Assembly: GCA_026122225.1 (NCBI GenBank)
Contig: JANEZZ010002677.1
Location: 744,001 to 808,000 of the forward strand
Origin: Heloderma charlesbogerti
Lineage: Eukaryota; Chordata; Lepidosauria; Squamata; Helodermatidae
Length of the DNA: 64,000 bases
Direction: 5' to 3'
The position numbers were made by a program, and so were the translations under genes. The notes beneath the pieces are model-generated. The model had not been told where the DNA came from. It ran no database searches and was given only the letters and a program-made list of their open reading frames with translations. Positions 46,698 through 58,289 of this stretch are shown here, in pieces. Within the stretch, counting starts at the first letter, position 1. Each line of letters begins with the position of its first letter.

Positions 46698-46742
46698 AAT
46701 AAAGATATCCTGTGAAAACTCAGTGTTTGTATCTCAGTGTTT
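46698..46742 (+). terminator. AFAP1: Candidate AFAP1 polyadenylation site
   Basis: AATAAA at 46698-46703 is followed 19 bases later by CA (46721-46722) as the cut site and then a GT-rich element GTGTTTGTATCTCAGTGTTT (46723-46742). This is a complete signal layout, just before LINE DNA begins at about 46925. Use by AFAP1 is inferred. Confidence 0.45.
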
Positions 46743-46924
46743 CCTGTTCTGATCTGCTGCATGACAGCTTCTTCGTGTCTTCTTGAAGTGCCAGGAAGTC
46801 TTTTATATATCTGGATCACATTGCCAATTTTTATCTTTTTAAAGACACTTGAACATGTTCAGATTCCTCTCTCCCTTTTCCTCCTTCCAGCTTCCACCCA
46901 TAGCACTGATAGCTCCATAGCACG

Positions 46925-48285
46925 GAGAGGGACAGGGGGAGTGCGACCCTGTTGATTCTCCTGGACCTCTCAGCGGCTTTCGATACCATCGACCATGGTA
47001 TCCTTCTGGATAGGCTGTCTGGGTTGGGAGTTGGAGGCACTGCACTGCAGTGGTTCCGCTCCTACTTGGATGGCCGATTCCAGAAGGTGGTGCTGGGGGA
47101 TTACTGCTCTGTGCCATGGCAATTGTGCCACGGGATTCCACAGGGCTCTATTTTATCCCCTATGCTGTTTAACATCTACCTGAAACCACTGGGGGAGGTT
47201 ATCCAGAGGTGTGGGCTGAGGTGCCATCAATATGCAGATGACACCCAGCTCTACACTTCAGCTTATCAAACCCAGGTGAGGCAGTGGCTGTTCTGAATCA
47301 GTGCCTGGGCACGGTAATGGACTGGATGAGGGTCAATAAACTGAAATTCAATCCAGACAAGACAGAGGTACTGTTAGTGGGTGGTTCGTCTGCCTGGCTA
47401 GGTGATATTCAACCTGTTCTGGAGGGGGTTGCACTCCCCCTAAAGGATCAGGTTCGTAGTTTGGGGGTGCTCTTGGATCCAGAACTGTCACTTGAGGCAC
47501 AGGTGAACTCAGTGGCACGGAGCACTTTTTATCAGCTTAGGCTGGTATACCAACTACGCCCTTATCTGGACAGAGATAGCCTACCGACAGTTATCCATGC
47601 TCTGATAACTTCTCATCTGGATTACTGCAATGCGTTACACATGGGGCTGCCTTTGAAAACGGTCCAGAAACTTCAGCTGGTCCAAAACAGGGCAGCAAGA
47701 CTGTTAACAGGGACTGGCCAACGAGCTCATATTACGCCAGTACTTTTTCAGCTGCACTGGCTGCCAGTCCATTTCCGGGCCCAATTCAAAGTACTGGTAT
47801 TAACATTTAAAGCCCTTAACGGCTTGGGGCCAGGTTATCTGAAGGATCGCCTCCTCCCATATGTGCCTGCCCGGACGTTAAGATCATTCTCAGTGGCCCT
47901 CTGTGAGCCCCTGCCAAAGGAAGTGAGGTGGGTGGCCACTAGGAGGAGGGCTTTTTCTGCTGTGGCACCCCAGCTCTGGAATGAGCTCCCTAGTGAGGTT
48001 CGCCTGGCACCTACATTGTATTCCTTTTGGCGCCAGGTGAAGACCTTTTTATTTTCCCAGGCATGTTAGCATTTTAGCTTTCTAGACTTTTAGCTTTTCT
48101 GTTTTAAATCTGTATTTTAAATTCCTGCACTTCTGCTAGGTTTTATTGTGGTTGTATTGTTATATTGTGGTTTTAATGTTCTGTATATTTTAACTTGTTT
48201 TATTAGGTGCTGTTTGGTTTTAATTTTTGTGAACCACCCAGAGAGCTTCGGCTATTGGGCGGTATAGAAATGAAATAAATATTTG
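46925..48285 (+). pseudogene. 5'-truncated L2-type LINE with intact YADD
   Basis: Plus-strand reverse transcriptase domain begins near LLDLSAAFDTIDHGILLDRL (46956), then HGIPQGSILSPMLFNIYLKP and CHQYADDTQLY with the catalytic YADD intact. A single frameshift near 47250-47280 leads to the C-terminal ORF of 261 codons (47284-48069): LNQCLGTVMDWMRVNKLKFN, STFYQLRLVYQLRPYLDRDS, ending TLYSFWRQVKTFLFSQAC. The 3' UTR ends AACCACCCAGAGAGCTTCGG ... TAGAAATGAAATAAATA. The endonuclease half is absent. Much better preserved than the other L2 copies, so relatively young. Confidence 0.9.
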
Positions 48286-49109
48286 CATAGCTTCTCTCTA
48301 GAAATAGAAGAACAGGAACGTCTTTGTTTTCATCATGGTGCTTTCCCCTTCCAATGGAAGTCCTTTTTATGAGCTTGATGACCCTGATTTTTATTTTACT
48401 TTTATTCATTTATTTTGAGAGAGTGGGAGAGGGACAGAACCCTAGGCATAGAGTTGGGGCCATGGTGGGCCACGGGAAAGTTGAATGAGCCCAGATTTGG
48501 CCTACAAGGTTAGTTCATTTGGTTCTAATGATGAGAGCAAAAACCCTTCATTGATGGAGCATGTTTTATGTTCACCTATCTTGTTTACAATCATCCACAT
48601 ACTGAGCCTCCATATTCTCCCCCTCCCCGCCCAATTCCTCATGTCCACAGGTGGGAGACTCATAATGTGATGGCAGTTGATCCAGTGGTAATTCTACATA
48701 AAGGGCATTTTTTCTGGCTGCCTTCCCATGATAAATGTCACAGGTGCTGCAGACCTGAGTAATGGGTGGCTTTGGTTGGAGACTGGTCAGTTTTAATGTG
48801 TTTTTCTCTATATATTCTGAATGGAATAATAACCCCACAAAAGCAATACTGTGAAATAAGATGCTGTTATGAAATACTTGCAACCACAGTCCCAAACATG
48901 GTGTACCTCACGGGTCATAAAACAAATATCCAGTGTTATACATCACACCTGGGATCAGATTCTGAGGGAAGGGGAGAGTGAACTTCCAAAGATCAACCTG
49001 AGATTCATGATGGCATATATCAATAAATGTAAGAGTCAGACCACTATGAGAACCATTTCATAGCAGTCTGAAGCTTAAGCTGGAACTTTATCGTGCCATG
49101 ATGGAAGAA

Positions 49110-49950
49110 GTCTTGGTAGATGAAGTACTAGACTTGGGATTAGATGTGCAACCTGGCTTGGATTCCCTCTGAAAAACGAGGTTCGCAGTTTGAGGACTGC
49201 TAGATGTGCGGATGGCGTCAGTTATGAGGAGCACCTTTCTCCAGTTTTGGCTAGCTCACCAGCTATCTTTCCTTACAAAGACAGACCCTGACATAGCCAT
49301 TCATGCCCTAGTTACCTCCAGATCAGAATACTATAATGTGTGTTACATTGCCCTTCGCCTGGAAACTGCAATTAGCACAGAACGTGGCAGCTAGGTTGCT
49401 GGTGGGAGCGAGGCATCTTGACCACACGTATTTAGTTGAGTTGCACTGAATGCCAGTTTAGTTACAGGCACAGTTCAAAGTGTTGGAGTTAACCTTTAAA
49501 GCCCTAAACAGTTTGGGACCTCGGTACCTTAAGGATGGCCTTCCATGTGTTCCTCCCTGCATGCTCCAGTTGTCTTCAGGGGCAATACTTCGGATCCCCG
49601 GCTTCATGACTTTAGGCGAGCAGTCACATGGTCTAGAGGTGTCTTGGTGGCTGCACTCGCGGTGTGGCGTGCTCTGCCAACAGATTCATTAGGCCTCAGA
49701 ACAACACTGTAGTCTCTTAGGCAATATATGAAAACCTGGCTCTTCAAGAAGGTGTTGGGGTAACAAGCTTAATAGCCTTTGGTGTGTTTTTTTTAGCACT
49801 TATTGATCTGCTGTTTTATTACCCAGTTTGTTTTATTTTAGTAAAGATTTTTTTTAAAGTATTGTTGACTTAGTTTGTTTGCTGCCTTGAGTTCCCTTTC
49901 AGGGAAATAGGCAGAGTATAAGCTTTTAAAATAAATAATAAAAAAATAAT
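49110..49950 (+). pseudogene. Old, truncated L2-type LINE
   Basis: Broken plus-strand frames encode RSTFLQFWLAHQLSFL, IHALVTSRSEYYN, then FKVLELTFKALNSLGPRYLK, the same C-terminal order as the copy ending at 48069. The 3' end reads GCTGCCTTGAGTTCCCTTTC, AGGGAAATAGGCAGAGTATA and AAATAAATAATAAA, a different 3' subfamily from its neighbour. Many stops. Confidence 0.75.
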
Positions 49951-51956
49951 TCAAGAGAACTGCATCTCTACATAAATTATAGGAAAGCATTTTTGTTACA
50001 ATGTTAACTCGGTGGTTTTTTAATCCAAGATTTGCTAACCCTTTCTCTCCCTCTCTTTTTGATATGCTCTTTTTTTTCTGAACCACCACAGATCTCTCTG
50101 ACCATCCTGTTAATCCTCCCCCTTCCTTTACTCCATATCTGCTCCATTATTTCTCGTCTCTCTCTGCACCCCATAACACATGCTCCTTGTCTCTTTGCAC
50201 ACCACAGATCTGCCTTTTGTCTCCTTGCACACCACCACTTTTTGTTTTCCAACCCACAACTGCCCCTGAATCCCTCCTCTGTTACTGCGTTTCCTTTAGT
50301 CTCTCGGTTCTCTTTCTGTCCTTTCCTCATCTTTTGTTGAGGTTCCTGCTAACAGTACACAGAGCCTTCTCTCCCATTTGAAAACTTGGCATTTGAGGGA
50401 GTCTCCATCATGGATGGCTACAATAGGGTGGAAAAATGGCCACTGCAGCCAACTGCTCCAAGTGCCTCTGAATCCAGGGGAAGCAACATTAGATCATCAT
50501 GTGGACATCCTCCCTCCCACCGCCCTCATTGTTGATGGGCCAGCGTGGGCCACAGGTGTTCCCACAAAGTGATGGGAAGGGGCTGCAGATATAGAAGCTG
50601 CCACAATTGGCCCACGGGCCTTACGTTGTGTGTAGACCTGCCTTTAGGTGACACATGAGCGTATGCCTTTGGTGGACCTGATCCCCAGAGCCCCTTTCAA
50701 AAAGAGTAATTGCATTGAACAGTGTGGAACAAGGGGACTAAATTTCCCCACCCCATTGATTAGCACTGCTGGATATGTTCAATCCTGGCCAAAGGGCCTC
50801 TGCCTGCCCCACGTGTTTCCTCATATAGCTGGAATATTATGAGGAGACTTGCTTGCAGGAGTGCATCATCTCTACCTGGATCACAGTGTATTTATCCACT
50901 TGAATCTACCAAAAGATATCAGTATTTACATAAAATGTGTTTGTACTTTTGCAGACATCCTCTATGATCCAGAGATACACAAGGAGGAAATCTGTAGCCA
51001 ATGCAGGACTTTTTTCTTTATAAAAAAAACTTTTCCCAAACAGTATTCCTATTACATCATAGCCTGCTATTGGATGTTTTTAAAATGCTGTGTTTTAAAA
51101 AGTAGGAGTAAGGATGGAATCCCTCAGTGTTAATTCTATTCCTTCTAAAAAGAATGATGAAATCCATAGTCTGTCAAACAATTTTTAATGACGGAAATGT
51201 TGTGTGGTACAGTTTCTAGGAACAAATGCATTCCTTTGGATACAGTAGTTGTCCTGCTACATGTTTTGAAACAGAAAAGTATTAGGCTGCATTGTGCACC
51301 TTATAAATCATTTATCAAATCTGTGATGAGTACCAATTCAGAGTCTTGGTTATATAGACTGAACTATTGTGCAATTGAACTGTAGTTAAGTGTTAACATA
51401 AAGCATCTTCAAACATTTGCTGCTGCTTCTCAAAACCAGACCACATCACTACAAAATTGCCATTTTATCTGTTACATATATACAAAAATATACAGGCTGC
51501 TCCATCCCAACCACCCTCCAACTCATTTTGACAATTATGAACCCCTTTTATATTCCCTCGTTTACAAAGAGACTTGGATAAAGTTATCTAAAATAGTAAT
51601 AGGAAAGCATGTCTTGTATTTTCACATCAAAACTAGGTGACACAAAAGCAAAAGATGGGAACATGTGAGGGTAATTATATGCATTCAAGCAAGTCAAATG
51701 TGTTTTCAGAATCTGAGTAAAATCATTGTTAAGAAATGATTTCTCGAGCTCCTTTAAGTGTGGGAAGTTTGGAAGGTGAGTTACACCTTCATGGCCTACA
51801 TCAATAACTATTTCTCCTGCTGCAAATCTGCATGCAGGAGCTGAAAGCCTTTAACTGTACAGTGCTAATTGTATTTCAATTGACATAGGCTCTAGCATTT
51901 TCTAGAGCACGTGGGGGGGGGACACATGGTCTGTGGGCCATATGTGACCCCCGTTG

Positions 51957-51976
51957 CCCCCAAATATATTTGGGGG
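51957..51976. repeat. Perfect 20-bp palindrome
   Basis: CCCCCAAATATATTTGGGGG reads the same on both strands. It lies in a stretch (51905-52140) that may belong to an unrecognised repeat. Confidence 0.9.
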
Positions 51977-53121
51977 AGGCATCCGTAGTAGCTACAAAAG
52001 CTTTCGGAGCTTCCATGGCCACTAGAGATACCATTTTTTAAAAGATGTAATTTTAATTTTTATTGGCACCCGTGTGTGGTGGGGTGCAGCTCAAGAGGCA
52101 AAAATGGCCTGCAGACCTCCCAAAGTTGCAAACCTGTTCTAGAGAGCCTAAGGTTTAACTCACACTCAATTAGCCCAAAGATCTAGCTCATACTCCATGA
52201 AGCAATGTCATGTTTGATGCAAACACAGTGGTGTTTGCTGTGTGGAATAGATAAAATGTGACGCAGGAACATGGGAGACATGCATCCGGCAGCTGTGATG
52301 TTCGTAGCTCTCTGGTGTTGTCCATCACATTTACCAATTTGCGCCCCCAATCTTTACATATTCACATTAGCAAGCACCAGTGCATACATGGAAAGCCAAA
52401 TTCCACTTAAAGCTCCAAAAGATCAAGCTTATACTAATCATAGACAAAAGGCATAGATAACTGCACTGTCCATAACAGCGCATAACAAAGAACTTGAGAA
52501 CGCCAAGAATTTAGGACAGCTGTAAGTGTTCAGCAAGTATGTGCTGGGCAGTGAGGCAACTAATCAGATACATCCCCACCATTCCAAGGAGCTGGGGTCT
52601 CGGTGCCAAATGACATAGGAGTGATCAATTAGAGCAGGACCTGTCCACTATTATCCTGGTGAGCCTTGGCAAAATAAGGGACAAGCAAATATTAATCTCT
52701 GGGAGGAGGGAGCGTGTGCTGTTTGCCTGGCAGCAATTGTTCTTCCCTAGGCCTGGAGAAGGGGGGGGGGATAGAAGAGGAACACATAAGTGTCAAGCAT
52801 GCTAAATGGATGGGAGAGAAAGACTAGGGAAGCAGCGGAGATAATGGAATGTTCCAGGGGCTTAAAGCCACTGGTTGTGTTTTGTTGACCGGGTAGTGCT
52901 CAAATCCTAGCCCAGCCATGGGGTCGCAACCTTGGACCAGAGCACTCATTATCTACAAAGCTCTGAGGCAGGGACACGCTGCATAAGAGGAGCCAAAACT
53001 CTTCTTGGATGAGAGATGGTGAAGGCCCTATGTGAGTAATATTGATCAAACCCTCACCCCCCAAACAACAACTGCTGTGCACACTGAAAAGGTTTTTCCT
53101 TTCAAAATGTTAGTATGCACT

Positions 53122-53190
53122 GAGAGCTAGTGTGATCCACTGGACTGAGTACAGCCTGGAGGAGACCTGGGCTCCAATCTCATCTTGTCC
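53122..53190 (+). mobile_element. SINE head fragment (MIR-like family)
   Basis: GAGAGCTAGTGTGATCCACT, GGACTGAGTACAGCCTGGAG and GAGACCTGGGCTCCAATCTC match the tRNA-like head (GAGAGCCAGTGTGGT, GGACTAGGACCTGGGAGA, CAAATC) of which the antisense copies at 5817 and 24446 show the complement. Confidence 0.5.
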
Positions 53191-53342
53191 ATATACTTAA
53201 AACGGCTTAGATACATGGATGACTCCATCCGAAGAAATAGGAGCAACAGACTTGCACAGGTTTTCAAAGATACTTCCAGAAGAGCAGCACTCTGATTATG
53301 CTACCTAAAAGGAGCTGGATTTTGCAGAAAAGTTTGTTTATA

Positions 53343-53413
53343 GCAGGGATAGGGAAAGCGTGGCCGTCCACATATTGCGAAATTACAACTCCCTTCATTG
53401 GCTGTGCTGCTTA
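53343..53413. mobile_element. hAT-type MITE fragment
   Basis: GCAGGGATAGGGAAAGCGTG, GCCGTCCACATATTG and ATTACAACTCCCTTCATTGG follow the order of the amniote CAGGGGTGGGGAAC ... GGCCCTCCAGATG ... CTACAACTCCCATCA element. Confidence 0.45.
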
Positions 53414-54899
53414 AGGCCTGCGGGTTGGCGTCTAGAGCTCTGCAGCCCAGGTAGCCCCAAATGACCACCCCGAGTGGCAGGGATGGAGGCAGTGGCAAGA
53501 AGGCCCAGCAGCAGCATGTGGGCATGCCATGGACCATTACAGCTGATGCCGTTCACTGCAGCATCCTTTCTTCTTATATTTAAGAATATTTTAGAGTCAG
53601 GGGCCAGCAGGCCGGATATGTATTTGGTTACAGATGCTTATTTTGCTTTTACTTTGATAATATATTCTCTTTCACTACCACGAAATGGTGCTTATTCCCA
53701 AGTAAATCTGGGTAGAAGAAGCAAATTCCATTTTATTCTTTTAGCTATGGTGCTGTGATTTAAATGAGTTTAAAAAGCAAAGCTGCACATGCTCAGAGGA
53801 TTTCATTTTTAAGTAGGATTGGCAAACAGTTCCTTTGTTTTTGTTCAATATATCAGGAATGTAGATGAGGTTGTAAAATGGCGGTGGGGCAGTGGGAGAA
53901 ACGTTAACTGTGCACTTTACAACGTAAGTAATATGCAAGGCCATCTAAAGGGACCCCCCCCCCCCCGGTAAGACCATTTAAGTCCAGGGTTTAAAATTAC
54001 CTAGCTGCACCATTTTGCCCACCCCTGGTTTATAGCCTTGCTTCCCTAACCCCCGCCCCCTTATGCACACATGAAAAGGCACCCTGATATGGGGCAAAAG
54101 TGACCTGCATCAGACAGTGGGTAGACCAATAATGGTCTACCCATGATGAGACCAATATGCTGATACCAATATGAGACCATGATGAGACCAATAATGATGA
54201 GACCAATAAAGATCATTCAGCACTGTGCAGCTAGCAAATGCTGCTCAGTGGCACCAGACTCATGTTCCTCTTTCCCAGCCCAGCCATCCAGTTCTCCTGG
54301 CACACAATGAGAGCCCAGAAGCTTAAACAAGCATCACATAAGCTAGAGAGAAGAAAGTGTTGTGATGGCAGATCGGTTAGGGTTGTGATGGACAGGGGCT
54401 GGTGTATCAGGGAGGGAAAGATGCTTGGATCCTTTAACTCACATTGGTACTCATGAATGGAATATTTATGGTGACCGAAATATCTACCATCCATAATCTG
54501 ACTCTAGATGATGCCATGCCACTGACCAGATGTGCATCATAGGGGCGTGCTTAGGAAATATATCTGGGCCAATGTTTGCCCAGATTGTTTCAGGTCAGTA
54601 CATGATGCAACACTGGCTACAGGTAGGGAGCAACACAGATGCAATGGCAGTAATCTGTAAACGCAGCTTCTATGCGGGATCCAGAACAGACAGTAGCCCC
54701 TGTTCAGGCATTAAGTCCCCTCACGCGATTTTAGTGTTGTTATGGTCTGACCGTTATCTTCAGAAGATGCTAGTTCCAATCCCCCTATGTCCCTGCAGGA
54801 TGAGTTCCTGGATTCTTCCTGTCTAGCTCTTGGCCTGGGAATGGCATCCACACTCTTCTTAGGATCTTGATTGATGATCTTCTTAGAGAGTGCTTGAGG

Positions 54900-55480
54900 C
54901 AATTGCATCCAGTCAGTCTCATTACACCTTTCTGCAATCATTTCTCATCAGGTGTTGGTTACATGACTGTAGAGCCTTACAAGATCCTCCCCCCACCTCT
55001 TTTGAGTGGCTCCACTCATTCCTGGAAAGGAGGTCCAAGAAAGAAGTGATCTGTCCCTCAGGACTTTCCCTGCAGTGTCTGTTCCTCAGAAATTCACCTT
55101 GTCCCTTCTCCCGTTTAACATCAGCAAGGCTGTTAGGTACAGAGATGTTGTTTGGTGTCCCCAATAAATGGGTGATGCACACATTTTTCATCTGACCAAA
55201 GTACTGAAAACTCAGTGCCTATATACAGTGGCGAGTGGTTGAAGGAAAGGCAATCCAAGCTGAATCCTGACCAGACTGGTGTGATGATGGTTGACAGGCC
55301 ACATGACCTGAAGAAGCCTGGAATTCCTATCATAGATTGGGGGTGGGTGGGTCATACTCTCATCATTCAGGTGCGCAGTCTTGAAAGCGCCTCTGGTTTC
55401 ATAGCTGAACCAGGAAGCCTGGGTTGCAGTGTCAGTCAGGGCCAACCCCATCTGAGAAGAAAGGGCTGCACCTCTTCTTA
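54900..55480 (+). pseudogene. Decayed LINE reverse-transcriptase remnant
   Basis: Frames here encode FEWLHSFLERRSKKEVI (55000 on), reminiscent of the WFxSFLxxRxQxVxxG block of L2 reverse transcriptases, and later GEWLKERQSKLNPDQTGVMM (55230), clearly like the post-YADD block WMRxNKLKLNPDKTEVLL. Then VRSLESASGFIAEPGSLGCS (55372). Stops and frameshifts are frequent, so the element is old. The N-terminal part to 54500 may belong to it but I cannot show it. Confidence 0.5.
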
Positions 55481-56454
55481 TGAGATGGGGACCAGAGAAC
55501 CATCCAAGCTCAAGAATAGATTACTGCATTGTGGTTTCCACATCTGCCTTCAGGGAAGGCTCAGACATGTCAGGTAGTGTAGAACGAAGTGGTCTGGACA
55601 GGTCACCATTTACTGCGTCTGCACTGTATCCGTATCACTGCATCAGTATTCTCTTTTGGACACACATTCAAGGTGCTTCTTTGCCTAGGCCCAATATACC
55701 TCTGAGATGGCCTCCTTCCATTGTGATCTCAGAGATCAACAGAGGAAGCTGCCTTCAGCTCTAGGGTCAAAGTGCAGAGATCCTTCCTGCGGAGCTGTCC
55801 CTCAGTCCAGATGAGGACCTCCCACCCCTGCAGACTCACAGATGTCCAAGCCTAAGCATCTTCTGGAGGCACTGAAAGATTGTCTTATGGAACAGTTAGG
55901 CCTTTAAATTGTTACTCATCCTGACCCTTCAGGATGGGCTGGGCTATACTTCTAAACAAGCAAACAAGTGATAAAGGCTAGCAAGAGCTGCAACATTGGT
56001 TGCAAGGAAAGCTGCAACAGCTAGTTAGGGATTTGCTGATCTCAGGCATTTTTTCACATTGGAGTCAAAAGTAAGTCATGTAATCGCCTTCTTCCATGCA
56101 GTTTCAGGGCTGGCAAGCATCTGGCCAATACAAGGACCTTTGAGAACACTCTGCAGGACAGGCAAAAGCAACTGGGGCCTGGCCATTCTCATCACTAATT
56201 CTTTTCTGCATAGCATTTTTGGAGATATGTGTATTTAATTTCTCTCATGTAGCTATGACTGAGACTCCAAAGGCTCCAGGGTGGGGAACGAGACTTAACA
56301 AAATAAAACAGAGTTCATCAAAATACACCCATCTTGCTCCTCATGCTTGCCAAAGCCAAAAGTGTACATGCACAATGGATACAATCCAGGGAAAGCTGAG
56401 CGTGCCCAATTCCCTCTGAAATGAATGGAATGAACACATACAACAAGAAGCTTA

Positions 56455-56600
56455 AGTCCCCACTTGGTCACACCTAACTTTTGCTGGATTGCTCCCAAGT
56501 TCCTAAATGTGCTCAGGGCATGTTTCTGGCCAAGCTCCAGGGGGAAAGAATTCCATAAGTGTAAAGCAAGCACCAAGACCTGTCTTCCGGGCCTTTTTGT
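56455..56600 (-). pseudogene. L2-type ORF2 C-terminal remnant, antisense
   Basis: The minus strand encodes LVLALHLWNSFPLELGQKHA and LSTFRNLGA, matching the LWNxLPxEVRxAPTLxxFR block at the end of L2 ORF2. The rest is lost. Confidence 0.55.
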
Positions 56601-57632
56601 TCCTAGGTAGTGCACAGATAGAATCCTGGACAAAGACTGCTCAAATGACCTTGGGGAATGATGACAGCACCACAGAAAAGAGGGGGACCAGTAATGAAAT
56701 ACAGTGGACTGTATGGGTCTTGGCTGATGTTAGGATACTGATGAGAAGGACAACTCTCCCCTCCCCGCCCCTCTATCTTAGGCTCCTGCAGCCTAAAATG
56801 TTGGGAAAGGAAGTATTCCAAAAGGGAAAACCCACCACTCACTTCCCTGCCAGGAAAGAACAGCAACTCTTAACAGCAGTCCTATGAACACCTGCCAGGT
56901 CCCACAGTCATGTCACCAACAACTCACAAACTACTCTAACAAATACTTCCTAAAAAGATACATTCTAGATTACTGTCAACATGACCAGTCACCAACTGGA
57001 GCTAAAAGCAAAGTCATGGTATCTTACCCAGGATGCTAATAAGACTAGAATCTAATGGTAACATGCTCAAAGATTGGAAGTTGGCACTTTCAAGGCTGCT
57101 GGGCACCTGGCATTCCAGAGTGGCGGCCTTAATAATTTCTGTCTTACAGCATCCAGGACAGATGTGGAGCCACAACTTGCAGATTGGGCTGCACCCCCCA
57201 AGCACCATCTACACATTGGTTCTCAGCAATGATTGGAACTGGACCAGAAGAGGAGGCGACTAAGGCAAGGAATTCTAAACTGTGTAACTTGGAAGTCCAA
57301 GTCCATATTGAACAAGAATTACTTCGGAGGAATGGGCAGGGTTCTTCTCTTATCAACAAGCTGACAGCAGTTTCTCATCTATTGCCTAATGAATGGGGTT
57401 GGTAATTTGCTTTATGTTGAGAATTTAATTAAACCAGTGGCTTCCAGAGTGGCTTATGTATTTTAAAAGCAGCAAAATACAAATCACATCCTATCAAGGA
57501 GAACCAGATTTACCTGTGAAGAAAGCAGCAAATATCACACACAGGTAGCAATTGGGAGATGCTTCTGCAGCAAAGAGTGTGTTTGTTGACGTCAATCCCA
57601 TGGCAAAGCTCTTTTCAAAATGATGTTTTTTT

Positions 57633-57763
57633 GAGCAGAGCAGAGCAGAGCAGAGCAAGCTGCTCCAGCTGGTCCAGGGACTACAGAAGCAGGCAAGCTC
57701 CCAGAGAGCGAGCGAACAGAGCGAGCAAACAGGGGGAGCAAACAGGAGTCGGCCAGGGGAGTT
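57633..57763 (+). repeat. CR1 5' repeat, copy 1
   Basis: GAGCAGAGCAGAGCAGAGCA..., then AAGCTGCTCCAGCTGGTCCA, GACTACAGAAGCAGGC and GAGCGAGCGAACAGAGCGAG, up to GGCCAGGGGAGTT. The same text recurs at 57967-58086 after a 203-bp spacer. Confidence 0.85.
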
Positions 57764-57966
57764 GCAGTGGTTGAAGAGACAAAGGAGACAGAGGCTAAGA
57801 GGTAAGTGGGTTGCAGGAAGCCCAGGGGGCTGCCCTTTATCCTTCTGATTGGCTGTGAGCTCACCAGGTGCTTCTGAGAGCTCCAACTGAATTGGAGGGG
57901 TGTGGCCTGAGTACTCCCAGCAGCTGACTGGGCAGGAAGCTTCAGTCTGTTTCCCGCCTCCCAGCT

Positions 57967-58086
57967 GAGCAGAGCAGAGCAAGCTGCTCCAGCTGGTCCA
58001 GGGACTACAGAAGCAGGCAAGCTCAAGAGAGCGAGCGAACAGAGCGAGCAAACGGGGGGAGCAAACAGGAGTTGGCCAGGGGAGTT
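57967..58086 (+). repeat. CR1 5' repeat, copy 2
   Basis: Repeats copy 1 almost exactly, with a shorter GAGCA run, a 2-base difference (CTCCCAGAG versus CTCAAGAG) and GTCGG changed to GTTGG. Directly precedes the ORF1 leader. Together the copies look like promoter monomers or a duplication made during insertion. Confidence 0.85.
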
Positions 58087-58289
58087 CGGCAGGGGAGGTC
58101 AAGGGGGAGGCCCCTAACATTTTTTTAAATTATTTTTTTTATTTTAACTAACTTTTTTCCATTTATTTGTCTTGTAACACACACTTTCACACCAGTGGGA
58201 CTCTGCTTTTAACCTCTACTGAGTAGAGGAGCAGGCACAGGCTAGTCTAGAACAATCACAAAGCTAGACACAAAAAGGGAAAAGAGGCT

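Larger units (their letters stand above)
39063..46722 (+). other. AFAP1: Probable AFAP1 3' UTR
   Basis: No splice-consistent coding sequence follows the stop. Mammalian AFAP1 has a multi-kilobase 3' UTR, and AU-rich, UTR-like sequence continues here (for example 43080-43260 with ATTTATTT at 43164 and ATTAAA at 43181; 46020-46120). The first AATAAA is at 39067, only 5 bases after the stop and unlikely to be used. The best full-length end is 46698-46703. If so, the UTR is about 7.7 kb and contains a MIR-like SINE, L2 pieces and CA/GT/ATT repeats. A shorter form ending near 43.2-43.8 kb is equally possible. Confidence 0.45.
46723..57632. other. Intergenic region with L2 elements and decayed remnants
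   Basis: Holds two L2 insertions (46925-48285, 49110-49950), a SINE piece (53122), a MITE piece (53343), decayed LINE sequence (54900-55480, 56455-56600), and otherwise nothing I can name. 50000-50340 is pyrimidine-rich with imperfect repeats of TTGCACACCAC. 51130-51600 resembles a 3' UTR on the minus strand (see findings). 51957-51976 is a perfect 20-bp palindrome. 54110-54215 has short tandem repeats of ATGAGACCAAT. Confidence 0.7.

Noticed and set aside
57494..58120. 208-codon minus-strand ORF
   Set aside because: It is the complement of the duplicated CR1 5' segment; the repeated protein text simply mirrors the DNA repeat.
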